Origin: Lachnospiraceae bacterium
GTDB lineage: Bacteria > Bacillota > Clostridia > Lachnospirales > Lachnospiraceae
Direction of reading: 5' to 3'
Assembly (NCBI GenBank): GCA_022790855.1
Contig: JAAVYA010000007.1
Span: 62,001 to 126,000 of the forward strand
DNA length: 64,000 bases
Position numbers and translations under genes: made by a program. Below, one piece after another: positions 10,153 through 20,974 of the stretch; the first letter of the stretch is position 1; the number at the start of each line of letters is the position of its first letter. A model generated the notes under the pieces. The model made no database searches, was not told the origin of the DNA, and saw nothing but the letters and a program-made list of their open reading frames with translations.

Positions 10153-11279
10153 CATCCGATATTCCATTTACCCCGCCGAAATGCATCGGCATCATCGGCC
10201 TGGGCTTGATCGGCGGCACATTGGCCAAAACCATCCGCCGCATCCACCCAGGAATCCAAATCCTGGCCTGCGACCCCGAGGAAGAAAGCCTTGCAAAAGC
10301 GCTGAAAGAGCAGGTGATATCTAAGGGGACGCCTGAGGTTACTGAGGAATTTTCCCAGTGCCGCTATATTTTTTTATGCGCTCCAGTTCAGAAAAATGAA
10401 TCCTATTTGAAACAGCTTGCTCCGTTTTTAAACGATGGATGTATTTTGTCCGATACCGGCAGCGTCAAATCTTCCATCCATCATGACGTTTGCTCCCTGG
10501 GGCTGTCCCACTGGTTTATCGGCGGCCACCCTATGGCCGGGTCTGAAAAAAGCGGCTACGAGAACGCCACCCCTTATTTGTTTGAAAATGCATATTTTCT
10601 TATTACCTGTGATGATATCTCGCCGGAATTGGCGGCAGAATATCAATCATTTATTGCTTCTCTTGGGTGCATTCCTTTCCTCATGACCCCGAAAAAGCAT
10701 GATTTTTCCACTGCCGCGGTCAGTCACCTTCCTCATATCCTGGCTTCGGGCCTGGTAAATCTTGTAAAAGAACTGGATGACGACAGGGAAACGATGAAAA
10801 GCATTGCCGCCGGAGGCTTTAAAGATATCACTCGAATTGCTTCCTCCTCCCCTGTCATGTGGCAGGAAATCTGCGGAACAAATCGGGAACAGATTTTGCT
10901 GCTTCTGGAATATTTTCTCCGTTCCTTGGAGCAGATCAAAGGAGAAATTGCTTCTGGGAATCAAACAAGGATTTTGGAATTTTTCCAGAAAGCGAAGGAT
11001 TATCGGGATTCTCTTCCGATTAAAAAGGCCGGCCCGCTTCCGTCTATCTATGAAATCTATTGTGATTTGATTGACGAAGCCGGAGGAATTGCCACAATAG
11101 CCACAATCCTTGCAACCAACGGCATAAATATCAAAAACATCGGCATCATCCACAACCGTGAATTCCAGGAAGGGGTGCTGCGAATCGAATTTTATGAAAA
11201 TCATGATATGGAGCAGGCCATTTTACAGCTTCGAAGGCATCATTATATTGTCCATGAGCGGGAAGAAAAAAAAGCATGA
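10149..11279 (+). CDS. tyrA: Prephenate dehydrogenase with C-terminal ACT-like domain
   Basis: GLGLIGGTLAKTIRR Rossmann motif; GGHPMAGSEKSG; C-terminal ACT-like region; 4-bp overlap with aroF. Confidence 0.93.
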   Translation: MTSDIPFTPPKCIGIIGLGLIGGTLAKTIRRIHPGIQILACDPEEESLAKALKEQVISKGTPEVTEEFSQCRYIFLCAPVQKNESYLKQLAPFLNDGCILSDTGSVKSSIHHDVCSLGLSHWFIGGHPMAGSEKSGYENATPYLFENAYFLITCDDISPELAAEYQSFIASLGCIPFLMTPKKHDFSTAAVSHLPHILASGLVNLVKELDDDRETMKSIAAGGFKDITRIASSSPVMWQEICGTNREQILLLLEYFLRSLEQIKGEIASGNQTRILEFFQKAKDYRDSLPIKKAGPLPSIYEIYCDLIDEAGGIATIATILATNGINIKNIGIIHNREFQEGVLRIEFYENHDMEQAILQLRRHHYIVHEREEKKA

Positions 11280-11304
11280 ACGGGGAATCCATTCATGCTT
11301 TTTC
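11268..11304. terminator. Rho-independent terminator
   Basis: AAAAAGCATGAA..TTCATGCTTTTT directly after the tyrA stop. Confidence 0.75.
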
Positions 11305-11323
11305 CTGTCTGAAGGAATCTGTC

Positions 11324-11674
11324 TCAGCCTCCATTTCTGGCCTCTTCAAACATCTGGTAAATCTCAATTTTTAATGCATCCGGGTCTGTCATGCCCACAA
11401 AGGAGCCTCCATATTGGAATCCGTTCTCTCCTTCATTCTTCCGGACGATCTTCAAAATGGCGTCAATGACCTCTTTTGTCCAGATTTCCAGCTTCGCATT
11501 GTAAAAGCTGCCCACTTCCAGATCTTGTTCGCAATGAAAGCCTATGCCAGTTTTGGACAGATCCGATACCTCAACATGAACATATTTTAAGGTGGTGATG
11601 CCGCCTTTGTCCAGCCGTTCCAGTTCCAGCGACACATCCAATGCAAGTCGTTTGCAGCGTCTTCTTTCTTCCAT
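11324..11674 (-). CDS. PilZ-domain protein
   Basis: RRRCKR near the N-terminus and SDLSKTGIGF, matching PilZ RxxxR and (D/N)xSxxG. Confidence 0.78.
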   Translation of the reverse strand: MEERRRCKRLALDVSLELERLDKGGITTLKYVHVEVSDLSKTGIGFHCEQDLEVGSFYNAKLEIWTKEVIDAILKIVRKNEGENGFQYGGSFVGMTDPDALKIEIYQMFEEARNGG

Positions 11675-11677
11675 GTT

Positions 11678-12721
11678 CTATTCCTCCTTACATTTATCTG
11701 TAATGAACATCGCATCCCCAAAACTAAAGAAGCGATAGCTCTTACGGACTGCTTCCTGATATGCCGACAGGATATGCTCTCGGCCTGCCAATGCGGACAC
11801 CAGCATCAACAACGTGGACTCCGGCAGATGGAAATTTGTGATCAAACCATCCAAAACTTTAAATTGATATCCTGGATAGATAAATATGTCCGTCCAGCCG
11901 CTGGACGCCTTCAAAATTCCCTGGGGGGAAGCTGCAGATTCAATGGTGCGGCAGCTAGTGGTCCCTACACAGATAATTCTGCCCCCGGTCTCCCTGGTGC
12001 GGTTGATCAGATCTGCCGTCTCTTCCGTAATCTGATAATATTCCGAATGCATATGGTGATCCTGTACATCTTCTACCTTGACGGGCCGGAATGTTCCCAG
12101 GCCCACATGCAATGTAACCTCTGCAATGGTTACGCCCATGTCCTGAATCTCTTTCAGAAGCTCCGGCGTAAAATGAAGTCCTGCCGTGGGCGCCGCCGCC
12201 GATCCGTCGTATTTAGCATATACCGTCTGATAGCGGTTCTTATCCTCCAGGGAATGGGTGATGTAGGGAGGCAGGGGCATCTGGCCAAGCTGATCCAGCA
12301 GTTCTTCAAAAATCCCATCATATCGGAATTGAACCAGTCGGTTCCCATCCTCCACAACCTCCACAATCTCTCCCTTTAACAGGCCGCCCCCAAAGGAAAG
12401 CGCCGTCCCGGGCTTTGCCTTTTTTCCGGGCTTCACCAGAGTCTCCCATATGTCGTTTTCCTTTCGTTTTAACAGCAGCAACTCTATTTTGGCCCCGGTT
12501 CCTTCTTTCTCACCGATCAGCCTTGCCGGAATTACTTTTGTATTGTTCAGCACAAGGCAGTCTCCGGGACGTAAATATTCAGTAATCTCCTGAAAATGCC
12601 TGTGCTGGATCTGCCCCGTCTGCTTCTCTAATATCAAGAGCCTGGAGCCTGCGCGGTCTTTTAAGGGATCCTGGGCGATCAGCTCCTGGGGCAGGTCATA
12701 ATAAAAATCTTTTACGTTCAT
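11678..12721 (-). CDS. queA: S-adenosylmethionine:tRNA ribosyltransferase-isomerase
   Basis: N-terminus [49 protein letters not shown]. Confidence 0.97.
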   Translation of the reverse strand: MNVKDFYYDLPQELIAQDPLKDRAGSRLLILEKQTGQIQHRHFQEITEYLRPGDCLVLNNTKVIPARLIGEKEGTGAKIELLLLKRKENDIWETLVKPGKKAKPGTALSFGGGLLKGEIVEVVEDGNRLVQFRYDGIFEELLDQLGQMPLPPYITHSLEDKNRYQTVYAKYDGSAAAPTAGLHFTPELLKEIQDMGVTIAEVTLHVGLGTFRPVKVEDVQDHHMHSEYYQITEETADLINRTRETGGRIICVGTTSCRTIESAASPQGILKASSGWTDIFIYPGYQFKVLDGLITNFHLPESTLLMLVSALAGREHILSAYQEAVRKSYRFFSFGDAMFITDKCKEE

Positions 12722-12815
12722 GTTATGTCGTTCCTTCTTGTCGTTTTTAGCGGGCAGTCCATGGCCTTAACTCTAGTTCATATCGGGTACGAAGTTACCC
12801 TGCCCTTTTAATTCC

Positions 12816-14855
12816 CTATCGGTAATAATAATAATGGCCGTAATAGGAGCTGAGGCTTCCAAGATAATTACTTCCGTCGTATTGGAATAGGTACTGAATC
12901 CTGCTCCTATTCGAATAATAGGTGCTGGTTCCTTGTACCTCAAAGAGCAGATAAGCCTCTTGTCCGGGCTGAATGTCAATGTAATCCATATATTCTATGG
13001 TATTCTCATTATAAGCTTTATCATAATTTATCATCCTCAAATCCCGGTTGAAGCTGGAATAGCTGCCGACATGATATGCCTCTTTTGAAAAAATGCGCAT
13101 CGTACTGCTGCCATTATTTTTTATTTTAAGGGGACAATACCTTATACTATAAACTGTCTTAGATGGAATTTTGCCCATTATGTCAGGCTTCATCCCTCTT
13201 ACTGTGACTTTGCATTTTAATTCTTTTCCGCCCACAGCAGCGGTAATTGTGACCTTACCCGCATTCTTTGCGGTCACTTTGCCTTTACTGTTCACAACAG
13301 CCACATCTTTATTGCTGGACTTCCATTTGACCTTCATTGTGGTGCCGGTCACTTTCAGGGTGGCAGAATTCGGCCGGTGCAGCATTAACGTACTCTTACT
13401 GAGCTTTGGCTTCTCACAAGTCACAACGCAGATATAGCGGATATCCCCCACCTTTGCATAAATCTTCGTCTTCCCTGCTTTCTTGGCAGTTACAATGCCA
13501 TTGCTGTTTACTGTTGCAATCTTCTTGTTTTCAGAAGACCATTTAACGTTCTTGACCTTTGATTTCCAGTCCAGCTTCTTCTGGGTGCCTACAGCCATCT
13601 TTACCTTGGAATCTTTCAGCTTCGTCTCTTTGATGGTAATTGTACAGGTATACGTCTTGTCTGAGACTTTAGCGTATATCTTAACCGTACCTTTTTTCTT
13701 GGCCGTTACCAGGCCTTTGGAAGATACTGTGGCTTTGCTTGCGGCAGAAGTACTCCATTTTATCTTCTGTGTCGTCCCGGAGAGCTTTAACTGCAGGGTA
13801 TCCCCAGTTACCATGGACTTCTTTGTGACGTTCAGCTTAGGGTCTTCTACCTGAACCTTGCATGTGACTTTCTTTCCTTCTACATTGGCTGTTATGGTAA
13901 CCTTTCCCTTCTTTCTTGCCACGATCTTACCATCGTTCTTTCCAATCGAAGCAATGTGGGGATCACTGCTGGTATAAGATGCCTTTCGGTACGTATTTTT
14001 TACCTTGACCGTCTTTGTCTGCCCCTTCAGCAGCTTGATGTTCTTGTTGCCAAAAACCGGATCATCCACATAGACCTTACAAGTATAGGACTTATTGGCC
14101 TTCTTCAAAGTTGCAGTAATGGTACAATTTCCATAAGACATGCCTTTCACGTTGCCATTCTGGTCTACGGTTGCAATTTTGTTGTTGCTGCTCTCCCATG
14201 ACAAATCTGCCACGGTTCCGGAGGGAAGGACGTTAGAGACCTTTATCTTTTCCTGCTTCCTGGCTCCTATATTAAGCTTAGATGGAATGGAAACCGAAGT
14301 GGCATATTCTGTCACATCTTTGCTCCAAATTATACTATCTTCTAAATAGGCTCCATAGTTATACACTTGGATGACATAAAGCCCTGGTTCTAAATTTAAA
14401 GTCTTTGAGATCGAAGCTTCCTCTGCACTTTTTACGTTTTCTTGAAAAATGCAGCCAATACACTGGTATTCACTAACATATGCAGCGGAGTTAAAGTCAG
14501 AATCTGTAATCTTCACCTTGTGAAGACCGACCTTCACATTCAGGCCAAAATCATAGTCTTCCCAACTATAAACACGTGCTTTCCCACTCCATCTTATTGT
14601 CACTTTCTTCTGTGACGTTAATCGAAACCAGCAAAGACTTTCATCCTCTTTCGTCAACTTCGTATGATCAGTTTCACCAATTGAATATTTGTAAAAGGAA
14701 AAACTTTTAAAATACTCGCCTTTCCCTGCAGGCCTTACATCTGTTGTGGCCGTCTTTCCTGCTCCAGAATCAACTACAGGGAGTGATGATGCCTTAGCCT
14801 CTATTCCCATTGTCAAAAGCAGCGTCAAAACCAAAACCATAATTCCTTTTTTCAT
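12816..14855 (-). CDS. Secreted Big_2 (bacterial Ig-like) repeat protein, paralogue 1
   Basis: Signal peptide MKKGIMVLVLTLLLTMGIEAKA; repeated KWSSENKKIATVNSNGIVTAKKAGKTKIYAKV units; start at 14855 favoured by aggaggg RBS. Confidence 0.88.
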   Translation of the reverse strand: MKKGIMVLVLTLLLTMGIEAKASSLPVVDSGAGKTATTDVRPAGKGEYFKSFSFYKYSIGETDHTKLTKEDESLCWFRLTSQKKVTIRWSGKARVYSWEDYDFGLNVKVGLHKVKITDSDFNSAAYVSEYQCIGCIFQENVKSAEEASISKTLNLEPGLYVIQVYNYGAYLEDSIIWSKDVTEYATSVSIPSKLNIGARKQEKIKVSNVLPSGTVADLSWESSNNKIATVDQNGNVKGMSYGNCTITATLKKANKSYTCKVYVDDPVFGNKNIKLLKGQTKTVKVKNTYRKASYTSSDPHIASIGKNDGKIVARKKGKVTITANVEGKKVTCKVQVEDPKLNVTKKSMVTGDTLQLKLSGTTQKIKWSTSAASKATVSSKGLVTAKKKGTVKIYAKVSDKTYTCTITIKETKLKDSKVKMAVGTQKKLDWKSKVKNVKWSSENKKIATVNSNGIVTAKKAGKTKIYAKVGDIRYICVVTCEKPKLSKSTLMLHRPNSATLKVTGTTMKVKWKSSNKDVAVVNSKGKVTAKNAGKVTITAAVGGKELKCKVTVRGMKPDIMGKIPSKTVYSIRYCPLKIKNNGSSTMRIFSKEAYHVGSYSSFNRDLRMINYDKAYNENTIEYMDYIDIQPGQEAYLLFEVQGTSTYYSNRSRIQYLFQYDGSNYLGSLSSYYGHYYYYR

Positions 14856-14881
14856 AAAAACCCCCTCCTGCTTCACTTCTC

Positions 14882-16951
14882 CTACCGGTAATAATAATAA
14901 TAGCCGTAATAGGAGCTGGCGGTTCCAAGATAATTACTTCCATCGTATTGGAATAGATATCGAATCTCACTCCTATTCGAATAATAGGTGCTGGTTCCTT
15001 GTACCTCAAAGAGCAGATAAGCCTCCTGTCCGGGCTGAATGTCAATGTAATCCATATATTCTATGGTATTCTCATTATTTGCTTTATCATAATTTATCAT
15101 CTTCAAATCCCGGTTGAAGCTGGAATAGCTGCCAACATGATATGCATCTTTCGATAAAATGCGCAACGTACTGCTTCCATTATTTTTTATATAAAGGGGA
15201 CAATACCTTGTACTATAATTTGTCTCATCTGACACTGCGATTCTCATGTTAGGCTCCATCCCTTTCACAGTGACTTTGCATTTCAATTCTTTTCCGCCCA
15301 CGGTAGCGGTAATTGTAACCTTACCCGCCTTCTTTGCGGTCACTTTGCCTTTACTGTTTACTATAGCAACATCTTTATTGCTGGACCTCCATTTGACCTT
15401 CATTGTGGTGCCGGTCACTTTCAGGCTTGCGGACTTCGACCGGTGCAGGGTAAGTTTGGTCTTATTAAGTTTCGGGTTTTCACAAGTCACAACACAAATA
15501 TAGCGGATGTCCCCCACTTTAGCATAAATCTTCGTCTTCCCTGCTTTCTTAGCAGTTACGATGCCATTGCTGTTTACCGTTGCAATCTTCTTGTTTTCAG
15601 AAGACCATTTGACGTTCTTAACCTTTGATTTCCATTCCAGCCTCTTTTGGGTTCCTACAGCCATCTTTACCTTAGAATCTTTCAGCTTCGTCTCTTTGAC
15701 AGTAATCGTACAGGTAAATGTCTTGCCTGAGACCTTAGCATAGATCTTGGCTGTCCCTTTTTTCTTGGCCGTTACCACGCCTCTGGAAGATACTGTGGCT
15801 TTGCTGGCGGCAGAAGTACTCCATTTTATCTTCTGTGTCGTCCCCGAAAGCTTCAACTGCAGGGTATCCCCAGCCACCATAGATTTCCTTGTCATGTTCA
15901 TCTTTGGATCTTCTACCTGAACCTTGCATGTAACTTTCTTACCTTCTACATTAGCCGTTATGGTAACCTTTCCCTTCTTTTTTGCCACGATCTTACCATC
16001 GTTCTTTCCAATCGAAGCAATACGGGGATCACTGCTGGTATAAGATGCCTTTCGGTACGTATTCTTAACCTTGACCGTCTTTGTCTGCCCCTTCAGCAGC
16101 TTGATGTTCTTGTTGCCAAAAACCGGATCATCCACATAGACCTTACAGGTATAGGACTTGTTAGCCTTCTTCAAAGTTGCGGTAATAGTACAGCTTCCAT
16201 AGGATATGCCCTTCACATTGCCATTCTTGTCTACGGTCGCTATATTGCTATTGCTGCTCTTCCAGGATAAGTCCGCCACGGTTCCAGAGGGAAGGATGTT
16301 AGAGACCTTTATCTTTTCCTGCTTCCCGGCTCCTACATTAAGCTTAGATGGAATGGAAACCGAGGTGGCATATTCTGTTACGTCCTTGGTTCGGATTGTA
16401 TAGTCAATCCATATATCACTTTCGTTTTCCACCTGAATAATGTAAAGCCCAGGAGTTAAGTTCCAAGTCTTGAAATACGAAGCCTCACTATCACCTTGTA
16501 CCGTCTCCTCCGAGATGCAGCCAATGCACAGGTAATCCCCATAGTCATCATAATCATAATCTTCATCATCAAAATCATAATAATCTTCATCATCGGGCTG
16601 TACTTTATGGAGACTGATTCTGGTATCCAAGCTTGTGCTATCTTCATCGTACAGAAACTCCGAATCCGGTTTTCCTTTCCACTCTATCGTCACCTTCTTT
16701 TGTGACTTTATTTGAATCAGAAAGAGATCTTTATAACCATCCGCTAACCAAGTTCTATCCGTCTCACCGATTTTATGCCTTTTGATATATTCCACATCCC
16801 AGCCAAAATATTCGCCTTTCCCTGCAGGAATTACATCTGTCGCAGCCGCCTTTCCTGCTCCGAAATCAACTACAGGGGACGATGACGCCCTGGCCTCTAT
16901 TCCCATTGTCAAGAGCAACGCCAGAACAAACAGGACAATTCCTTTCTTCAT
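14882..16951 (-). CDS. Secreted Big_2 (bacterial Ig-like) repeat protein, paralogue 2
   Basis: Same architecture as 12816..14855 and near-identical over the Ig-like and C-terminal region; signal peptide present. Confidence 0.9.
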   Translation of the reverse strand: MKKGIVLFVLALLLTMGIEARASSSPVVDFGAGKAAATDVIPAGKGEYFGWDVEYIKRHKIGETDRTWLADGYKDLFLIQIKSQKKVTIEWKGKPDSEFLYDEDSTSLDTRISLHKVQPDDEDYYDFDDEDYDYDDYGDYLCIGCISEETVQGDSEASYFKTWNLTPGLYIIQVENESDIWIDYTIRTKDVTEYATSVSIPSKLNVGAGKQEKIKVSNILPSGTVADLSWKSSNSNIATVDKNGNVKGISYGSCTITATLKKANKSYTCKVYVDDPVFGNKNIKLLKGQTKTVKVKNTYRKASYTSSDPRIASIGKNDGKIVAKKKGKVTITANVEGKKVTCKVQVEDPKMNMTRKSMVAGDTLQLKLSGTTQKIKWSTSAASKATVSSRGVVTAKKKGTAKIYAKVSGKTFTCTITVKETKLKDSKVKMAVGTQKRLEWKSKVKNVKWSSENKKIATVNSNGIVTAKKAGKTKIYAKVGDIRYICVVTCENPKLNKTKLTLHRSKSASLKVTGTTMKVKWRSSNKDVAIVNSKGKVTAKKAGKVTITATVGGKELKCKVTVKGMEPNMRIAVSDETNYSTRYCPLYIKNNGSSTLRILSKDAYHVGSYSSFNRDLKMINYDKANNENTIEYMDYIDIQPGQEAYLLFEVQGTSTYYSNRSEIRYLFQYDGSNYLGTASSYYGYYYYYR

Positions 16952-17070
16952 AAAAACACCTCTTCCCTCTATCCGATGCTCATAAGAGCCATCATGCTTC
17001 TACGGACATCCCTTCCCTACTTTCCTTCTTGTCTCTTATTATACACCATCTTATTTTTTGATACAATAAA

Positions 17071-17115
17071 ATACAGATAAAAAGTTCACAGAATTTTCAA
17101 ACTTTTTATCTGTAT
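17071..17115 (-). terminator. A/T-rich perfect inverted repeat downstream of pheT
   Basis: ATACAGATAAAAAGTT ... AACTTTTTATCTGTAT, 16-bp perfect arms. Confidence 0.6.
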
Positions 17116-17182
17116 CTTAAGTTTCCTGTACGCCCGAAACAAGCGTAGGGATATTGAAAATGAATTTCTAAAAAGACGCTGA

Positions 17183-19603
17183 TTAGCTCCGAAGCTCAAT
17201 ACCCATGCCTTCTAAGGCTTTTAAAATCTTCTCCATCGCCCCGCTGATATCTGCTTCTTCTAACGTCTTATCCTTTGCACGGAACGTAATGGAGTATGCC
17301 AGGGATTTGAATCCAGCCTTGATCTGGGAGCCTTCGTAAACGTCAAATAACTGATAATTTTCCAGATACTTTCCCCCGTTCTCATCAAAGACTTTTTCCA
17401 CTTCTCCGGCCAGGATATGCTTTGGCATTACCATACTTAGATCCCGGGATACGGCTGGGTATTTGGCGATCCCCTGATACTTCCTTCCGAAGGTGGCAAG
17501 CTTTGTCACTTCCGGCATATCCAACACGGCCACATATACCCGGTCTTTGATGGAATAGTGATCCGCAGCCTGGGGATGAAGCTCTCCAAGATAACCCAAG
17601 AGAGAATCTCCATAGTAAATATCCGCTTGGCGGCCCGGATGGAGAAATGGCTTCCCAGCCTTGGGATCATAGATGACTTTTCCCAGCAGGCCTACTTTTT
17701 CCAGAAATTCCTCCACAACGCCTTTCATAGTATAAAAATCGCCTTCTCCATACATTCCCAGCGTAAACTGCATCCGTTCTTCGGGAAGCTCTGCCAACGG
17801 GAGCTGCTTGGGAAGATAAATATTTCCCAATTCGTATAACCGTACATTTTTATTTCTGCGGTTATAATTGGTGGACAGAGAAGTAAGCATTCCGTTCAGG
17901 GAAATCGTACGCATAATGCTGAAATCTTCCCCCAATGGATTGGAAATGGTAACTGCCTTCCGCAATGCGGAATCCTGGGGCAAAAGCAATTTATCAAACA
18001 CCTTGGGACTTTCGAAGGAATAGGACATACCCTGGGAAAATCCGCAGAATTCTGCAATCTCCCGGGCGATCGCTTCTACCCGCAGCTTAAAGGGCAACGT
18101 CCCGGTGGTGGCCTCTCCGGTGGGCAAAGTTGTGGGGATATTGTCATAGCCGTAAAATCTTGCCACTTCCTCCGCCAAATCTGCCATACAGAGAAGATCC
18201 TGTCTCCAGGAGGGAACCAGCACTTGGCTGGTTTCTTCATCAAATCCTAAATCCAGCTTCTTGAAGTAGCCCAGCATGGTTTCTTTTGCAATATTCGTTC
18301 CTAACAGGCGGTTAATCTTTACGGCGTCAAAGGGAACGCTCCTTCCCTCTTTCTTTTTGCCGTATACATCCACAACGCCTCCCACCACTTCTCCGACTCC
18401 TAATTCTTCCACCAACTGGCAGGCCCGGTTCATGGCTTCTAAGGCATTGTTGGGATCCAGCCCTTTTTCAAATTTTCCGGAAGCGTCGGTGCGCAGCCCT
18501 ACTTTTTTGCTGGAAAGGCGGATATTGGTTCCGTCAAAGCAGGCCGCTTCAAACAGCATGGTGGTTACATCATCGGTAATCATGGAATTTTCTCCTCCCA
18601 TGATTCCGGCGATGCCGACCGCCTTCTCGCCGTCGCAGATCATCAGCACCGTATCGTCCATGGTACGCTCCTGGCCGTCTAAGGTGACAAATTTCTCTTC
18701 TTTTTTGGCTCTCCTGACCACGATTTCATTGCCAGCAATGGTGGACAGGTCGTATGCGTGCATGGGCTGGCCGTACTCCTCCATCACATAGTTGGTAATA
18801 TCTACGATATTATTGATGGGCCGGATTCCCTGGGAAGCCAAACGACGCTGCATCCATTGGGGGGAAGGGCCGATTTTAATGTTCTTTACCACCCTGGCGC
18901 AATAGCGGGGGCACAGATTGGGATCTTCCACGGTAACTTTGATATAGTCGTTCACATTTTCTTCGTTTCCTGTCGGTGTTACCACAGGCGGACGGAATTC
19001 TTTTCCAAAGGTAGCCGCCGCTTCCCGGGCAATCCCCAAAACGCCAAAGCAGTCTACCCGGTTGGATGTGATTTCGTATTCAAAAACAACATCGTCCAGG
19101 CCCAGGGCATGAATGGCGCTTTCTCCTACTTCAACGTCTTCTGCAAAAATGTAGATACCGCTTTCCGGGGCTTCCGGATACATGTCCCGACTGGAACCAA
19201 GTTCTTCTATGGAGCAGAGCATTCCGTTGGATTCTATGCCCCGCAGCTTGCCTTTCTTGATTTTAATGCCTCCCGGCGTCATCTTTCCGTCGTGGCTTCC
19301 GGCTACGCAGCCGCCGTCTAATACTACTGGGACTTTATCGCCTTCTTTGATGTTGGGGGCTCCGGTCACGATTTGGATGGGAGCGTCTTTTCCGATGTTG
19401 ACCTGGCAGACTACCAGCTTATCGGCGTCGGGGTGTTTTTCGATTTTATGGATTTGTCCGATGATGATATTGGACAGGTCGTTATCTAAGCATTGATAGC
19501 CTTCGACTTTGGAACCAGACAGGGTCATTGCGTCTGTGTATTCTTGGGGGGTGGCCTGCAGGTCTGGTACGTAGGCCTTTATCCATGATAATGATGTGTT
19601 CAT
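17183..19603 (-). CDS. pheT: Phenylalanyl-tRNA synthetase beta subunit
   Basis: MNTSLSWIKAYVPDL... tRNA-binding domain and B3/B4, B5, FDX-ACB regions; ORF extends to 19720 but ATG 19603 has an aggag RBS. Confidence 0.97.
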   Translation of the reverse strand: MNTSLSWIKAYVPDLQATPQEYTDAMTLSGSKVEGYQCLDNDLSNIIIGQIHKIEKHPDADKLVVCQVNIGKDAPIQIVTGAPNIKEGDKVPVVLDGGCVAGSHDGKMTPGGIKIKKGKLRGIESNGMLCSIEELGSSRDMYPEAPESGIYIFAEDVEVGESAIHALGLDDVVFEYEITSNRVDCFGVLGIAREAAATFGKEFRPPVVTPTGNEENVNDYIKVTVEDPNLCPRYCARVVKNIKIGPSPQWMQRRLASQGIRPINNIVDITNYVMEEYGQPMHAYDLSTIAGNEIVVRRAKKEEKFVTLDGQERTMDDTVLMICDGEKAVGIAGIMGGENSMITDDVTTMLFEAACFDGTNIRLSSKKVGLRTDASGKFEKGLDPNNALEAMNRACQLVEELGVGEVVGGVVDVYGKKKEGRSVPFDAVKINRLLGTNIAKETMLGYFKKLDLGFDEETSQVLVPSWRQDLLCMADLAEEVARFYGYDNIPTTLPTGEATTGTLPFKLRVEAIAREIAEFCGFSQGMSYSFESPKVFDKLLLPQDSALRKAVTISNPLGEDFSIMRTISLNGMLTSLSTNYNRRNKNVRLYELGNIYLPKQLPLAELPEERMQFTLGMYGEGDFYTMKGVVEEFLEKVGLLGKVIYDPKAGKPFLHPGRQADIYYGDSLLGYLGELHPQAADHYSIKDRVYVAVLDMPEVTKLATFGRKYQGIAKYPAVSRDLSMVMPKHILAGEVEKVFDENGGKYLENYQLFDVYEGSQIKAGFKSLAYSITFRAKDKTLEEADISGAMEKILKALEGMGIELRS

Positions 19604-19714
19604 TGATGTGTTTGTCTCCTTTTTTTGTGGGTGGGTTGCTTTGTTGTATTGTTTTATGAGGGGCGCAATGGAGCCGAGAAGTGAAAGAGCTAGGTATTCT
19701 CGGGCGACGGGCAG

Positions 19715-19821
19715 CCCCAAGAGCCGCAGGCTCTTGGGGTATCCGGCAGGCGCCGGATACCTTTTATCTTTGTAAGAAGGCTGATTGCAAATGAATTTGC
19801 ATCAGCCTTCTTAGAAAGATA
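19715..19821. repeat. Three consecutive inverted repeats in the pheS-pheT intergenic gap
   Basis: CCCCAAGAGCC-gca-GGCTCTTGGGG; GGTATCCGGC-aggc-GCCGGATACC; AAGAAGGCTGATTGCAAAT..ATTTGCATCAGCCTTCTT. Confidence 0.85.
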
Positions 19822-19843
19822 AGGCTGTCCTGCTTATTGCTCG

Positions 19844-20863
19844 CTAAAATTGCCGTAAAAACCGGAGGTCGTTTTCGTAGAGGAGGCGCATGTCGTCGAT
19901 TTCGTATTTTAGGAGTGCGATGCGCTCTAAGCCTACGCCGAAGGCAAAGCCGGTGTATTCTTCAGGGTTGATGCCGCTCATTTCCAGGACGTGGGGGTGA
20001 ACCATGCCGCAGCCTAAGATTTCAATCCAGCCGGAGCCTTTGCAGAAACGGCAGCCTGTCCCGCCGCATTTAAAGCAGCTTACATCCACTTCGGCGCTGG
20101 GTTCTGTAAAGGGGAAGTGATGGGGGCGAAATTTTACTTTGGTATCTTCCCCGAACAACTGTCTTGCAAATTCTGCCAGGGTGCCTTTCAAGTCCGCGAA
20201 GGTAATATTTTTGTCTATGACAAGGCCTTCAATCTGGTGGAAGGAGGGGGAATGGGTCGCGTCCACTTCATCGGAACGGAATACACGTCCCGGGGCAATC
20301 ATCCGAATGGGAAGCTTTCCCTGTTCCATTACCCGCACCTGAACCGGGGAGGTCTGGGTGCGCAGCACAATTTTATCATTAATATAAAAGCTGTCCTGCT
20401 CATCCCGGGCGGGATGGTTGGCCGGAATATTCAACGCCTCAAAATTATAATAATCGTATTCCACTTCCGGGCCTTCTACCACTTCATATCCCATACCAAT
20501 AAAAATACGTTCTACTTCTTCTAAGGCAATGGTATTGGGATGGCTGTGACCCACCTGGATTTTTTTGGCCGGAAGCGTAACGTCGATCACTTCCTCTTTC
20601 AGCTTTAACTCCCGTTCTGCAGCCTCCATTTTTGCTTTGGTAGACTCGATCAAAGCTTCGATGCTTGCTCTCGTTTCATTTACCAGCTGCCCCACCAGAG
20701 GACGTTCTTCCGGCAGCACTTCCTTCATACTTTTCAATACGGCCGTCAGCTCCCCTTTTTTCCCAAGGAAAGCCACTCTTACTTCATTCAGTTTGCCAAG
20801 GCCGTCGGAATTTTCGATTTCCCGTATGGCTTTTGCCTTGATCTGCTCTAACTTTTCTTTCAT
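19844..20863 (-). CDS. pheS: Phenylalanyl-tRNA synthetase alpha subunit
   Basis: Class II aaRS motifs ([50 protein letters not shown]). Confidence 0.97.
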   Translation of the reverse strand: MKEKLEQIKAKAIREIENSDGLGKLNEVRVAFLGKKGELTAVLKSMKEVLPEERPLVGQLVNETRASIEALIESTKAKMEAAERELKLKEEVIDVTLPAKKIQVGHSHPNTIALEEVERIFIGMGYEVVEGPEVEYDYYNFEALNIPANHPARDEQDSFYINDKIVLRTQTSPVQVRVMEQGKLPIRMIAPGRVFRSDEVDATHSPSFHQIEGLVIDKNITFADLKGTLAEFARQLFGEDTKVKFRPHHFPFTEPSAEVDVSCFKCGGTGCRFCKGSGWIEILGCGMVHPHVLEMSGINPEEYTGFAFGVGLERIALLKYEIDDMRLLYENDLRFLRQF

Positions 20864-20974
20864 GATGTTCTCCTTTTTCTTTTACTTATGTGCGGCCCTG
20901 CCCGGAGGGTTTTATCTTATAGGAAAGGCAAGTACTTTTTACTTTGCATCAACAAGTTGTTCCTATCAAACAAA

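Noticed and set aside
11774-12379. 201-aa plus-strand ORF
   Set aside because: Antisense of queA; no start context or family resemblance.
13171-13854. Plus-strand ORFs opposite the Big_2 genes (also 15246..15743)
   Set aside because: Paralogous antisense shadows that recur only because the sense genes are duplicated.
12816-16951. Possible CRISPR-like or DNA repeat array
   Set aside because: Repeats are protein-coding Ig-like units and gene duplication; no short uniform repeats with unique spacers.
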